Assembly (NCBI GenBank): GCA_947311115.1
Contig: CAMZKE010000084.1
Span: 1-43,647, forward strand
Source of the DNA: an uncultured Bacteroidales bacterium
Lineage (GTDB): Bacteria; Bacteroidota; Bacteroidia; Bacteroidales; JAFGXI01
DNA length: 43,647 nt
Direction of reading: 5' to 3'
Part shown: positions 18,445 to 27,191 of the stretch, one piece after another
How the letters are laid out: every line of letters starts with the position of its first letter
Position numbering within the stretch: position 1 is the stretch's first letter
Notes under the pieces: generated by a model
What the model was told of the DNA's origin: nothing
What the model saw: only the letters and a program-made list of their open reading frames with translations
Databases searched by the model: none
Position numbers and translations under genes: made by a program

Positions 18445-19659
18445 ATGGATAAATGTTCGTTCTGCGGCAGAAGCAGAAAAGATGTAAAAATGCTTATTGC
18501 AGGTATGGAAGGTCATATTTGTAACGAGTGCGTTGAGCAAGCAGAAAGCATTGTTAAAGAGGAAATTAAAAATGAAAGCACAAAACAGTTACACGGACTT
18601 AAGCTAAAAAAGCCCGGCGAAATAAAAGCTTTCTTAGATAATTATATTATTGGTCAAAATGATGCTAAAAAATTCTTATCTGTAGCTGTTTATAATCATT
18701 ATAAAAGGCTGCTTCAACCTAACACAAAAGATGATGTAGAGATTGAAAAATCTAACATTATTATGGTTGGGCGAACAGGTACAGGAAAAACACTTTTAGC
18801 TAAAACAATTGCTAAAATGCTTGATGTTCCTTTTACTATTGTTGATGCCACAGTACTTACCGAAGCAGGTTATGTAGGCGAAGATATTGAAAGTTTACTT
18901 ACTCGTCTTTTACAATCGGCCGATTACAATGTAGAAAATGCACAACGTGGTATTGTTTTTATTGATGAACTCGATAAAATTGCACGAAAAGGTGACAATC
19001 CATCTATTACACGAGATGTTTCGGGCGAAGGTGTGCAACAAGGTTTATTAAAATTACTTGAAGGTGCAATTGTTAATGTACCACCTCAAGGCGGTCGTAA
19101 ACACCCAGACCAGAAAATGATTCCTGTTAATACACAAGATATACTTTTTATTTGCGGTGGTGCTTTTGATGGCATTGAACGTAAAATTGGTAACAGACTT
19201 AATACCAGAGCTGTTGGCTATGGTGCAAAAAGAGGTATAGAAAATATTGATAAAGAAAATCTACTCCAATATATTGCACCACAAGATTTAAAATCATTTG
19301 GACTTATTCCTGAAATTATTGGTCGTTTACCTGTTCTTACGCATCTAGACCCTCTTAATAGAGAGGCTTTAAAACGTATTTTAACAGAACCAAAAAATGC
19401 CTTAATTAAACAATACACAAAGCTTTTTAAAATTGACGGTATAAAACTTACATTTAAAGATGAAGCCCTTGATTTAATTGTTGACACAGCAGTGAAATTT
19501 AAGCTCGGAGCTCGTGGTTTACGTTCAATTTGCGAAGCTGTAATGACAGATGCAATGTTTGAATTACCCGAAAAAAATGTGAAATCTTTTACTGTTGACA
19601 AAAAATATGTTGACGATAAAATTAGTAATTATAGTATGAAGAAATTATCGATGAGCTAA
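18445..19659 (+). CDS. clpX: ATP-dependent Clp protease ATP-binding subunit ClpX
   Basis: 404 residues, the normal length. The N-terminal zinc-binding dimerisation domain has C4-x-x-C7 and C26-x-x-C29. The AAA+ core has Walker A around 108-116 (G-R-T-G-T-G-K-T), the pore-loop region [10 protein letters not shown], Walker B around 172-180 (F-I-D-E-L-D-K-I-A), and the R-K-H loop (G-G-R-K-H-P). Near the C-terminus is G-A-R-G-L-R-S-I, the sensor-2 segment. ClpX recognises tagged substrates, unfolds them and feeds ClpP. The family-2 glycosyltransferase starts only 7 nt after its stop codon, so that gene is probably co-transcribed. Confidence 0.97.
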   Translation: MDKCSFCGRSRKDVKMLIAGMEGHICNECVEQAESIVKEEIKNESTKQLHGLKLKKPGEIKAFLDNYIIGQNDAKKFLSVAVYNHYKRLLQPNTKDDVEIEKSNIIMVGRTGTGKTLLAKTIAKMLDVPFTIVDATVLTEAGYVGEDIESLLTRLLQSADYNVENAQRGIVFIDELDKIARKGDNPSITRDVSGEGVQQGLLKLLEGAIVNVPPQGGRKHPDQKMIPVNTQDILFICGGAFDGIERKIGNRLNTRAVGYGAKRGIENIDKENLLQYIAPQDLKSFGLIPEIIGRLPVLTHLDPLNREALKRILTEPKNALIKQYTKLFKIDGIKLTFKDEALDLIVDTAVKFKLGARGLRSICEAVMTDAMFELPEKNVKSFTVDKKYVDDKISNYSMKKLSMS

Positions 19660-19666
19660 TAACAAC

Positions 19667-20461
19667 ATGGATATTACAGTAATAATTTCGTACTATAAAG
19701 CTCTCGAAAATTTAAAAATTATTTTATTGGCTTTGAATAATCAGAGTTCAAATAATTTTGATGTAATTATTTCGGAAGACGATTCTAACAATGAAACAGT
19801 AAATTTTATTGAGCAAAATAGAAGAAATTACAGGTTTAATATAACTCATCTTTACCAAGATAACGATGATGGATTTAAGAAAAATGTAATGCTTAATAAA
19901 TGTATTTTACAATCGAGAAACGATTTTTTGGTATTTATTGATGGCGATTGTGTACCTCATAAACATTTTATTAAAGAATATTCTAAAATTGCAGAAAAAT
20001 CATATTTTTTCTCAGGTAGAGCTGTACTATTAGACAAAAAAATTACTGAATACACAAAGCAAAATCAAACTTTAAAAAAGCTAAACTTTTTTTCAATATT
20101 ATTTTCAAAATCTAAAAAGAAAAAAGACGGAATATATTTCCCGTATTTTCAATTATCGGTAAAAACCAAAGGGATTGTTGGTAGGAACTGGGGGGTGCAT
20201 AAACAACATTTAATTGATGTAAACGGCTTTGATACAGATTATGTTTTTGCAGGCGTTGGCGAAGATGTTGATATTGAATGGCGATTGTTGGCAAATGGTG
20301 TTATTAGAAAATCGATTAAAAACAGGGCTATTGTATATCATTTATTTCACGATAAGGTGTACTCTGAAGTAAAGGTAAAAGAAAATTATGAAATATTTTA
20401 CAAGAAACAAAAAATGAATAATGTTAAATGTTTAAAAGGTATTGAAAACATACAACAATAA
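19667..20461 (+). CDS. Family 2 glycosyltransferase
   Basis: 264 residues with a GT-A fold. The N-terminus is I-T-V-I-I-S-Y-Y-K-A with the nucleotide-binding E-D-D-S (about residues 37-40). The metal-binding segment is F-I-D-G-D-C-V-P near 88-95, and the acceptor-side segment is V-G-E-D-V-D-I-E-W-R-L near 200. The G-W-N-W-G-V-H-type region preceding it (V-G-R-N-W-G-V-H) fits the GT2/GT7-C combination seen in polysaccharide glycosyltransferases. It is cytoplasmic or peripheral, with no membrane span. It lies 7 nt behind clpX and 43 nt ahead of an O-antigen-ligase-like gene, so a surface-glycan role is likely. Donor and acceptor are unknown. Confidence 0.85.
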   Translation: MDITVIISYYKALENLKIILLALNNQSSNNFDVIISEDDSNNETVNFIEQNRRNYRFNITHLYQDNDDGFKKNVMLNKCILQSRNDFLVFIDGDCVPHKHFIKEYSKIAEKSYFFSGRAVLLDKKITEYTKQNQTLKKLNFFSILFSKSKKKKDGIYFPYFQLSVKTKGIVGRNWGVHKQHLIDVNGFDTDYVFAGVGEDVDIEWRLLANGVIRKSIKNRAIVYHLFHDKVYSEVKVKENYEIFYKKQKMNNVKCLKGIENIQQ

Positions 20462-20504
20462 AACACACTAAAAACAAGATAATTTCGTTGGCAATAAAAA
20501 ACGC

Positions 20505-22088
20505 GTGTCTATTTACAATAAAATATTAGAAAATAGAGAAATAATACATAGGTATTTATATATTTTTGGGCTAACAGTTTTAGGTGTAATGCTTCCGTGG
20601 TCGGAGTTTTTAATGAGTGCAGTACAGTTTTTACTGCTTGGTAATTGGATATTAGAAGGAGGATTTAATAACAAGCTCAAAATATTAAAAACTCGTAAAA
20701 GCATTTTAATTTTTATATCAATAATTTTAGTGCATTTTATTTGGCTTTTTAACACAAGCGATATTAAATACGCACTTCACGATATTCAAATAAAAATACC
20801 ACTTTTAATACTGCCTTTAATAATTGGAACAACTCGCTTATTAACAAAAAAGGAACTTCTTATAATCCTTAAGTTTTTTGTTATTTCAGTATTTTTTGCA
20901 AGTTTATTTTCTGTTGCAATATATCTTAACTTAACAAAATTTGAATATACCGATTATAGAGAATTATCGGTTTTTATTTCACATATAAGATTCTCTTTAA
21001 TGATAAATATGGCTATTGTTATTAGCTTTTATTTATTAAAGTATTTAAATAGTACTGAACGAATTATATCACTATTTATTGGAGTTTGGCTATCTGTTTT
21101 TTTATTCTTTTTACAAAGTTATACAGGTATAATAATTTTTATAATTATAATATTTGCATCAATAATTAGAGCTATATATAAATTTAAAAAGCCTGTGTTT
21201 AAATACGGTATATTAATACTTTCTGTAATTATTTTTATAATATCGGTAGTATGGCTTAACAGCTCAATAAATAAGATTAATAAAACTAACAGTGTTGACA
21301 TAACTAAATTAGATAAATATACTGTTAACAGGCATAAATATTTAAACGACACATCACAAACAATAAGAGAAAACGGAAATTTAGTTACTATATATATTAA
21401 CGACTACGAACTTGAAAAAGAATGGAAAAAGCATAGTGAATTACAGTACAATGGCATAGACAATAGAGGAAACTCTTTAAAGTTTACACTGTACAGATAC
21501 ATGGCATCAAAAGGATTAAGAAAAGATTCTGCCGGATTCTCAAAACTTAGCAATAAAGATATTAAGAATATAGAAAATGGGATGCCTAACTATTTATTTG
21601 AAAATAAACTTTCGTTATATGTTATACTTTATAAACTTATTTGGGAAATAGAATCAACTACGCATAAACAAAATATTAATAACAAAAGTTTATTGCAAAG
21701 GTACGAATACCTTAAAATAGGAAAACAAATATTTAACAATAACATACTTTTAGGTGTTGGCACAGGTGATATACAACAAAAGTTTGATGAATTTTACAAA
21801 AAAAACAATACTCTATTAACAAAAAAGAATAGACACAGAACACATAATCAATTTTTAACTTTTTTAATAACTTTTGGAATTATTGGGTTTTCAATAATTA
21901 TATTTGGATTTATATACCCATTATTTTATGAGCAAAATAAAGAAAAACTACTATTAAGTTATTTCTTACTAATAGCTTTTCTCTCCTTTTTAGATGAGGA
22001 CACATTAGAAACCCAGCCCGGAGTTACTTTTTTTATCTTTTTTTATATTCTGTTTGTTTTTGCTTATAAAAACAAACAGAATATATAG
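20505..22088 (+). CDS. O-antigen ligase/Wzy-like membrane protein
   Basis: 527 residues with about 10-12 membrane spans and a GTG start (no in-frame ATG is placed better). A large hydrophilic segment (about 260-420) would be periplasmic. The Wzy_C/WaaL signature follows it: L-G-V-G-T-G-D near 418, then R-H-R-T-H-N-Q-F-L with the conserved His and F-G-I-I-G before the last spans. Such enzymes ligate or polymerise lipid-linked glycan chains at the periplasmic face. Sequence alone does not separate ligase from polymerase. The last ~14 codons form one arm and loop of a perfect hairpin, and the stop codon is one base from the stop codon of the convergent protease gene. Confidence 0.8.
   Translation: MSIYNKILENREIIHRYLYIFGLTVLGVMLPWSEFLMSAVQFLLLGNWILEGGFNNKLKILKTRKSILIFISIILVHFIWLFNTSDIKYALHDIQIKIPLLILPLIIGTTRLLTKKELLIILKFFVISVFFASLFSVAIYLNLTKFEYTDYRELSVFISHIRFSLMINMAIVISFYLLKYLNSTERIISLFIGVWLSVFLFFLQSYTGIIIFIIIIFASIIRAIYKFKKPVFKYGILILSVIIFIISVVWLNSSINKINKTNSVDITKLDKYTVNRHKYLNDTSQTIRENGNLVTIYINDYELEKEWKKHSELQYNGIDNRGNSLKFTLYRYMASKGLRKDSAGFSKLSNKDIKNIENGMPNYLFENKLSLYVILYKLIWEIESTTHKQNINNKSLLQRYEYLKIGKQIFNNNILLGVGTGDIQQKFDEFYKKNNTLLTKKNRHRTHNQFLTFLITFGIIGFSIIIFGFIYPLFYEQNKEKLLLSYFLLIAFLSFLDEDTLETQPGVTFFIFFYILFVFAYKNKQNI
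22044..22085. terminator. Perfect bidirectional terminator hairpin overlapping the ligase gene end
   Basis: ATATTCTGTTTGTTTTT (22045-22061) and AAAAACAAACAGAATAT (22068-22084) are exact reverse complements around the 6-nt loop GCTTAT; one more T-A pair extends it to 18 bp. It carries T-rich and A-rich arms suited to stopping transcription from both sides, and lies between two convergent genes whose stop codons are one base apart. Confidence 0.8.
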
Positions 22089-22089
22089 A

Positions 22090-25000
22090 TTAATAAATTG
22101 TTACTTTACTAACATAGCTGCCTTTATTACTTTTTATTGTAACAAAATATAAGCCCGGCTCCCATTCTTTAACATTTATAATTTCAGTATTATTTTCTAA
22201 TACCCCTGAATATTTTAGCACCCCTAATGCATTGTATATTTCAATATTTTCTGAATAATCTACCGACCTTTTAACTTTAAAATTATTTGTAGCCGGATTT
22301 GGATATATTTGCACATAATTATTTATTGATTTTACACCTAATAATTCTGTTACATGCAGTGTTACCGGCACAATTACAGTATCAACATCAGACTCTACTG
22401 AGATATTACAAGTATAAACACCTATAGGAATACCGTAAGTATTAAAGTTAAGTAATAAGTTACCTGATTGATTCGCAATTAAATTACCCGATTGATTACT
22501 TAAAGTAAGCCAAGTATCGTTAGTTCCATTATTTGTTAATACAAGAAAATCGGTAATACTATGAGGTGTAGCACCATATATATCGCCATCAATTTGATAT
22601 TGCAAAATTATTGAGTTTTGAATAGCTTGGTCGATAGTTAAATACATAGTTGCAGTAGCAGTTTCGCCATCTTGAATTACACCGTAAGTATTTGCATCTT
22701 CTCCATGCCAATTAACATCGCTACCATTACCATGAAGGGTATCCCATAACATAACTCCTCCACTACCACCAACAAAAGCTGTTGCTGAATCTAAAACAAC
22801 ACCTAAAGGAAAACTAATTGTTAAATCTTTTATCCACTCGCTATCAGTACTTCCATTGGTAACAGAAAACTCTAATGATATTGGTATCCCTGTATATACA
22901 GAACTTGGGTTTGATTCTAATACAGAGCCATCTACACTTTTAATACTCTTTGGTTCTTCTGTATTATTATAATATAATAACGAAGCATTATCAATGCTTG
23001 CAGAATAATTCATTAATCCACCACCAATATTTGTAACTAAAATTGTATCTGTATCTAATTCATCAGTGTGCATATATTTTTCTACAGAACTAACCGAAAC
23101 TTCCATTTCAGATGGTTCAAAACCAATAGCAGGAAAAATTATATAATCAACCCAAGCAGCATCATCACCATTAGATGTATTTACATCTTTTTCGTAACGC
23201 CATTCAAAACTATGCAAACCCGGAGTTACAGGGTAAGTTTGTATAGACCAATCAACATCTCCACTCCATTCTCCTAACAAAACACTATCGACATAAAAAC
23301 GAAGAAAATCGTAATTACTTTCTGATGAAACTTTTTTATAAAAAGAGATTGTACCATTAGTTGCAACAGTACCTGTTAATTTTAATGTTGAAACTTCGTT
23401 ATCGTTAATATCGCCACTTTGTATTGCATAGTTGCCCTCATAAACTGTAGTAGATTGTACAAACCAATCGGCATTGCCCATTGTACCCCACGGATAAGTA
23501 TCCATTGTACCTGTTTCCCAATTTTCTGTAATCAATCCTATTCCTACATAAATATTATTATCAGAATGGAATGATAAGTCGCCATCAATATCAGATTCTA
23601 TTGTACTAACCGTACTTTCAGGAGTGTTTGCATCGGCGGTAATACTTAGCGTTACTATCCAAACAGAATCAGGATTTAATACACTACGTGTATTATTTAT
23701 TACCGAGTTTATTGTAATATAACTATCGGTTGGTGTGTATGTTGAAATCAAGTTAACTCCTTCAGAGCCACCTATATTTTTATAATAAACTAATAAATCT
23801 GCCGTTTCACCCGGATCTAAAATATTATTATTTCCATCAATAATTTCGGTATTAATTATATCGATACGTGGAGCTCGTGCCACAAAATTAACAGTATCGC
23901 TTGCGGTAACTTCATCGGTTTGAACATTTACCACAAAAGTTAATAAAGTATTATCCGGCACAAGCTCGCTAACTTTAAACTCGAAAGCATCGGTCAATGT
24001 AACTGTTTCGCCTATATTTATTATTGAATGCGATTCGGTACTATCAATAAGCGAATAATTAGGGTCGTTATCAATTAACTGTAACTGAATATTATTTAAC
24101 GATGCTTCGCCAACATTAGTTAAATCTAACGAAAGTTGAGCAATTTCGCCATACTCAAGAATATTATCATCGGAAGTAGATACTTGATAATTAGAAAATA
24201 GCAAACCTCTATCAGTAAATAAAAAGCCTTTTGTTGTTTCTAACCAGTTATTATCAATAACTTTAACAAATAAAGAATCACCTTGAAACTCCTCTGTTAA
24301 CACACCCGAAAGCACACCATTATCATCAATATGTAAACCAACAGGAAATGGTTGTGGTTCTAAAATTATTCTTGTATTAGGAACGTAAGCTTGCCCGTAA
24401 TTAAATAGTTCTTGATAATTAATTTGGTCGCCATTACCTAAGTACGATGTCCATTCCGGATCAGTAGGAGTAGAACCATCGCCGTAATCGAAATATATTT
24501 TTCCATCAGGAAATAATGTTATCATGTATTTAAAAGTTATTCCGTTAAATACTGATTCCCAATAAATTTTTGCATAAGAGTTTGTACCTTCATATCTTAT
24601 TGTTGATGAAGTAGATTCGCCATAAAAAGGAGCTATTCCTTTAAAATATCGATACAATACACTATAGTCTCTGGCATAAGGAACTCTGGCATCTTCAACA
24701 TCAAACATTAATGCACCATATTTTGAAGCGGTTCCGGTATTATATTTTTTACCATAGAAAGGAAAGTCAAAATTAAGATTAATATTATTGTAACCCGACA
24801 CAACTGCACCTGTAATAGGCACAAATGTGTTTGATACAGTTGTTACTTTATAAGAATAAAGCGGAAACCATTTATATGGCTGTGCACCGCCAACAGCATC
24901 AATTTGTGTAGAATACGGATTGTTTAAATCGGCACGTGGAATGGTGTCAGTAGTAATTTGAACATTTGAGTAATTAACATTAGCATTTACCGACAACAAT

Positions 25001-26391
25001 GTATTTCCATTATCAACAATAGGTACGTTTGTTTGCGATGATGTATATTCGTTTACTCCATTTGTATAATCTATTACAGAAAAAGAATTTACTTGTCCTG
25101 TTCCTTCGTTTGCAGGGTCAGCTTCTTCTATATAAAGAAAATATTTAGCTTGCTGATTTGGTTCAACATAATTTAACAATGTAGTTAAATCTAATCCAAA
25201 CTCTATAGTTTTATCGTTTTCAGCACTTCCTCCTTGCATATATAGTGCGTCACCTTGAAATCTAAATATTGGAAATTCTTTAATATGCTCAGGAAAATTA
25301 GATGATAAATCGGTTGATACACCTGCCATTACTTTTATTTTATCTCTGGAATTATAAGTTAAATTAACTTTGGCGGTTAATAATGGTTGATAATTTTCCT
25401 TTGGGTCAACAATGTAAACAGCTTTATCCCATAATCCGCCTTGAGCGTTATGATATGCTAACATGCGATACATAACATAACAAAAGCCGGAATCTGCCCA
25501 CACAATAGGACTTGAACTGCCGTTATATGTGTTCACAATAGTAATAGCACCAATTTCCCAATCACGCATATCAACAATACCATCGCCTGTAATATCAATA
25601 TCATTTGTGTATTGCCCATCGTTATTATAATCGTAACGAACAGAATCGTTATATCCTATTATAGACATTGAATGTGATGTATTTGAGAAGCCGGTAATAA
25701 TATGTTTTCCGCCTTCAGGAGTACCTGCAGGAACTGTATCGGGTTCGTAAACATGATTTGCATAAAAAAATGCCATTCCGCCATATTGCGAATTTTCTAG
25801 ATGGTCGTGTAAATAATGTTTTAAAATATCTAAGCCCTCCGGAGTACCTACATGGATTACCGATAATCCGTTACTTCTATTTTGCATTAGCGAATAGTAT
25901 TTATCGTAACCTGTTAACCAATGTGTCATTGCAGGGTCGGATAATACATTGTTGTTTGTAGGTATATTTGGTATTCCACAATCTCTAATAATATCTTGTC
26001 CTTCAATAGAGCTTGCTCCACAAACAGTATTGCCTATGTTCATAAAATTATATGTAAAACTATATGCATATCTGTTAATGTCTTGCAATGCATCTGTATT
26101 TCGTTTTCTATTAACTTCATAGGTATATACGTACCCCTCGCTAGAAGCTTGCCCACAACTACAACCTCTTTGCCAAAATATACCACGCCAATATAGAGTT
26201 TGCGAATTGTCAACCATATATGGTAATGGCGATTTGTTTTGTAAATATGCTTTAGATACGTTTACTTCAGGTAATGATTTTAATCTTATTGAATCTTTTT
26301 TTGATAATTTAAAATCCTGAATACCACCATTATATTGTGAAAAAATTAAAAACGGTATTAAAATAAATGCAAATATTAATATACGTTTCAT
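22090..26391 (-). CDS. Papain-like (C1) cysteine protease with T9SS sorting domain
   Basis: 1433 residues with a signal peptide (about 1-18). The N-terminal peptidase domain has Q74-R-G-C-S-C79-G-Q-A-S, aligning with the papain Q-x-x-C-G-S-C-W-A block minus one residue, so Cys79 is the likely nucleophile. The His is in S-H-S-M-S-I-I-G-Y-N-D (about 240) and the Asn in I-V-N-T-Y-N-G (about 280), completing the triad. Next come a putative Ig-like segment with G-G-A-Q-P-Y-K-W, CARDB-like beta domains (about 750-950), a MAM/jelly-roll-like domain (about 957-1095, N-W-E-T-G-T-M-D onward), another Ig-like region, and a T9SS C-terminal domain (about 1360-1433, Y-P-N-P-A-T-N to V-S-K-V-T-I-Y). Predicted to be an outer-membrane-exported protease acting outside the cell. 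The region around residues 255-270 (Y-D-Y-N-N-D-G-Q-Y) looks like a Ca2+-binding dockerin-type loop. Confidence 0.88.
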   Translation of the reverse strand: MKRILIFAFILIPFLIFSQYNGGIQDFKLSKKDSIRLKSLPEVNVSKAYLQNKSPLPYMVDNSQTLYWRGIFWQRGCSCGQASSEGYVYTYEVNRKRNTDALQDINRYAYSFTYNFMNIGNTVCGASSIEGQDIIRDCGIPNIPTNNNVLSDPAMTHWLTGYDKYYSLMQNRSNGLSVIHVGTPEGLDILKHYLHDHLENSQYGGMAFFYANHVYEPDTVPAGTPEGGKHIITGFSNTSHSMSIIGYNDSVRYDYNNDGQYTNDIDITGDGIVDMRDWEIGAITIVNTYNGSSSPIVWADSGFCYVMYRMLAYHNAQGGLWDKAVYIVDPKENYQPLLTAKVNLTYNSRDKIKVMAGVSTDLSSNFPEHIKEFPIFRFQGDALYMQGGSAENDKTIEFGLDLTTLLNYVEPNQQAKYFLYIEEADPANEGTGQVNSFSVIDYTNGVNEYTSSQTNVPIVDNGNTLLSVNANVNYSNVQITTDTIPRADLNNPYSTQIDAVGGAQPYKWFPLYSYKVTTVSNTFVPITGAVVSGYNNINLNFDFPFYGKKYNTGTASKYGALMFDVEDARVPYARDYSVLYRYFKGIAPFYGESTSSTIRYEGTNSYAKIYWESVFNGITFKYMITLFPDGKIYFDYGDGSTPTDPEWTSYLGNGDQINYQELFNYGQAYVPNTRIILEPQPFPVGLHIDDNGVLSGVLTEEFQGDSLFVKVIDNNWLETTKGFLFTDRGLLFSNYQVSTSDDNILEYGEIAQLSLDLTNVGEASLNNIQLQLIDNDPNYSLIDSTESHSIINIGETVTLTDAFEFKVSELVPDNTLLTFVVNVQTDEVTASDTVNFVARAPRIDIINTEIIDGNNNILDPGETADLLVYYKNIGGSEGVNLISTYTPTDSYITINSVINNTRSVLNPDSVWIVTLSITADANTPESTVSTIESDIDGDLSFHSDNNIYVGIGLITENWETGTMDTYPWGTMGNADWFVQSTTVYEGNYAIQSGDINDNEVSTLKLTGTVATNGTISFYKKVSSESNYDFLRFYVDSVLLGEWSGDVDWSIQTYPVTPGLHSFEWRYEKDVNTSNGDDAAWVDYIIFPAIGFEPSEMEVSVSSVEKYMHTDELDTDTILVTNIGGGLMNYSASIDNASLLYYNNTEEPKSIKSVDGSVLESNPSSVYTGIPISLEFSVTNGSTDSEWIKDLTISFPLGVVLDSATAFVGGSGGVMLWDTLHGNGSDVNWHGEDANTYGVIQDGETATATMYLTIDQAIQNSIILQYQIDGDIYGATPHSITDFLVLTNNGTNDTWLTLSNQSGNLIANQSGNLLLNFNTYGIPIGVYTCNISVESDVDTVIVPVTLHVTELLGVKSINNYVQIYPNPATNNFKVKRSVDYSENIEIYNALGVLKYSGVLENNTEIINVKEWEPGLYFVTIKSNKGSYVSKVTIY

Positions 26392-26504
26392 AGTAAAAAA
26401 GTTTGCTACAAGTTAGTAAAAAAAAGTTAAAACGTAAGTATTAACATCTAATTTTCAATTAACGAATAATCTTAAAAGATAAAAAAACAAATAGAGGTCA
26501 GTAG

Positions 26505-26786
26505 TTACATGCGTTTAACCTTGCCTTCATCGGTCAACTCAACAGCACATACAACTTTCTTTTTATTGCTTTGGTAACTTCTTCCAACCTTTCCTTCTTC
26601 TTTGCCTCCAATTACAAATTCATCAATATGAACATTGCCATCAATTGGGTGATTTTCTGTCGACTTCATAGCTTCCCTAATCTTATGCATAAATAGTCTT
26701 GCCGTTTTTTCGGTTACTCCAAAACGCTCTGGCATATAGCTTACAGATAAACTCTTGGTGGTAGTTGCCATTTCAAAACAAAATCA
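26505..26786 (-). pseudogene. IS1595-family (ISXO2-like) transposase remnant
   Basis: Only an 88-residue internal piece of an IS1595/ISXO2-type DDE transposase remains from the ATG at 26771; homologous-looking residues (F-C-F-E) continue a few codons upstream before a stop. The diagnostic block is V-H-I-D-E-F-V-I-G-G, containing the first catalytic Asp-Glu-type residues, followed by G-K-V-G-R-S-Y-Q-S-N-K-K-K-V-V. The N-terminal zinc ribbon and the rest of the catalytic domain are missing, and the frame ends in TAA right after K-V-K-R-M. I see no terminal inverted repeats. It is fused to the cut end of an AlgX-like gene, so an old insertion and deletion probably destroyed both. Confidence 0.85.
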
Positions 26787-26787
26787 T

Positions 26788-27141
26788 TTAATTTAAAATA
26801 CCGACATAGTCAGCACCATAAAACGATTCAATGTAATTTTCTTTAATAAATGAACCATCATTAAGAACAATTATACCTGAACTTAACATTTTAAAAAATG
26901 AATAATTAATTTGATTATATGAACGAATTAATAAATTACGCGCTCCTATTTTATTTTTTAAATTAAGTTTAGCTTTTTCTTGTATATCTCCTGATAAATA
27001 ATTCTCAAAAGTATAATTTACATCAGTATTAATTGGTAATACCACTCCACTTAAATCATTTGCAAATTTAAATACTTTTGTATTTTCGGGCAGAATAATT
27101 ACTAATAAAATTAATATAAAAACACTCTTATATAGCTTCAT
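26788..27141 (-). pseudogene. Truncated AlgX/AlgJ-like gene (N-terminal fragment)
   Basis: 117 codons matching the first quarter of the neighbouring ~480-residue AlgX-like proteins: an N-terminal membrane anchor, then K-N-K-I-G-A-R-N-L-L-I-R-S-Y-N-Q-I-N-Y-S (compare K-N-I-G-L-R-N in its paralogues), D-G-S-F-I, and a break at G-A-D-Y-V-G exactly where the paralogues continue. The SGNH catalytic region and the C-terminal repeat module are lost. The transposase remnant begins within 20 bp of the break. A good -7 box (TACATTTG) is still present upstream, so the fragment may still be transcribed. Confidence 0.8.
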
Positions 27142-27160
27142 TAATGTCTTTAAAAGATGG

Positions 27161-27168
27161 CAAATGTA
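27161..27168 (-). promoter_or_regulatory. -7 box upstream of the truncated AlgX-like gene
   Basis: The minus-strand reading is TACATTTG, about 20 bp before the ATG at 27141; it is the same octamer as before the TPR/SpoIIE gene. Confidence 0.4.
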
Positions 27169-27191
27169 ATAATTATAATATAAAAATATGC

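Noticed and set aside
26505..26771. Transposase as a working insertion sequence
   Set aside because: It is a central fragment only, without the zinc ribbon, the full catalytic domain or visible terminal inverted repeats.
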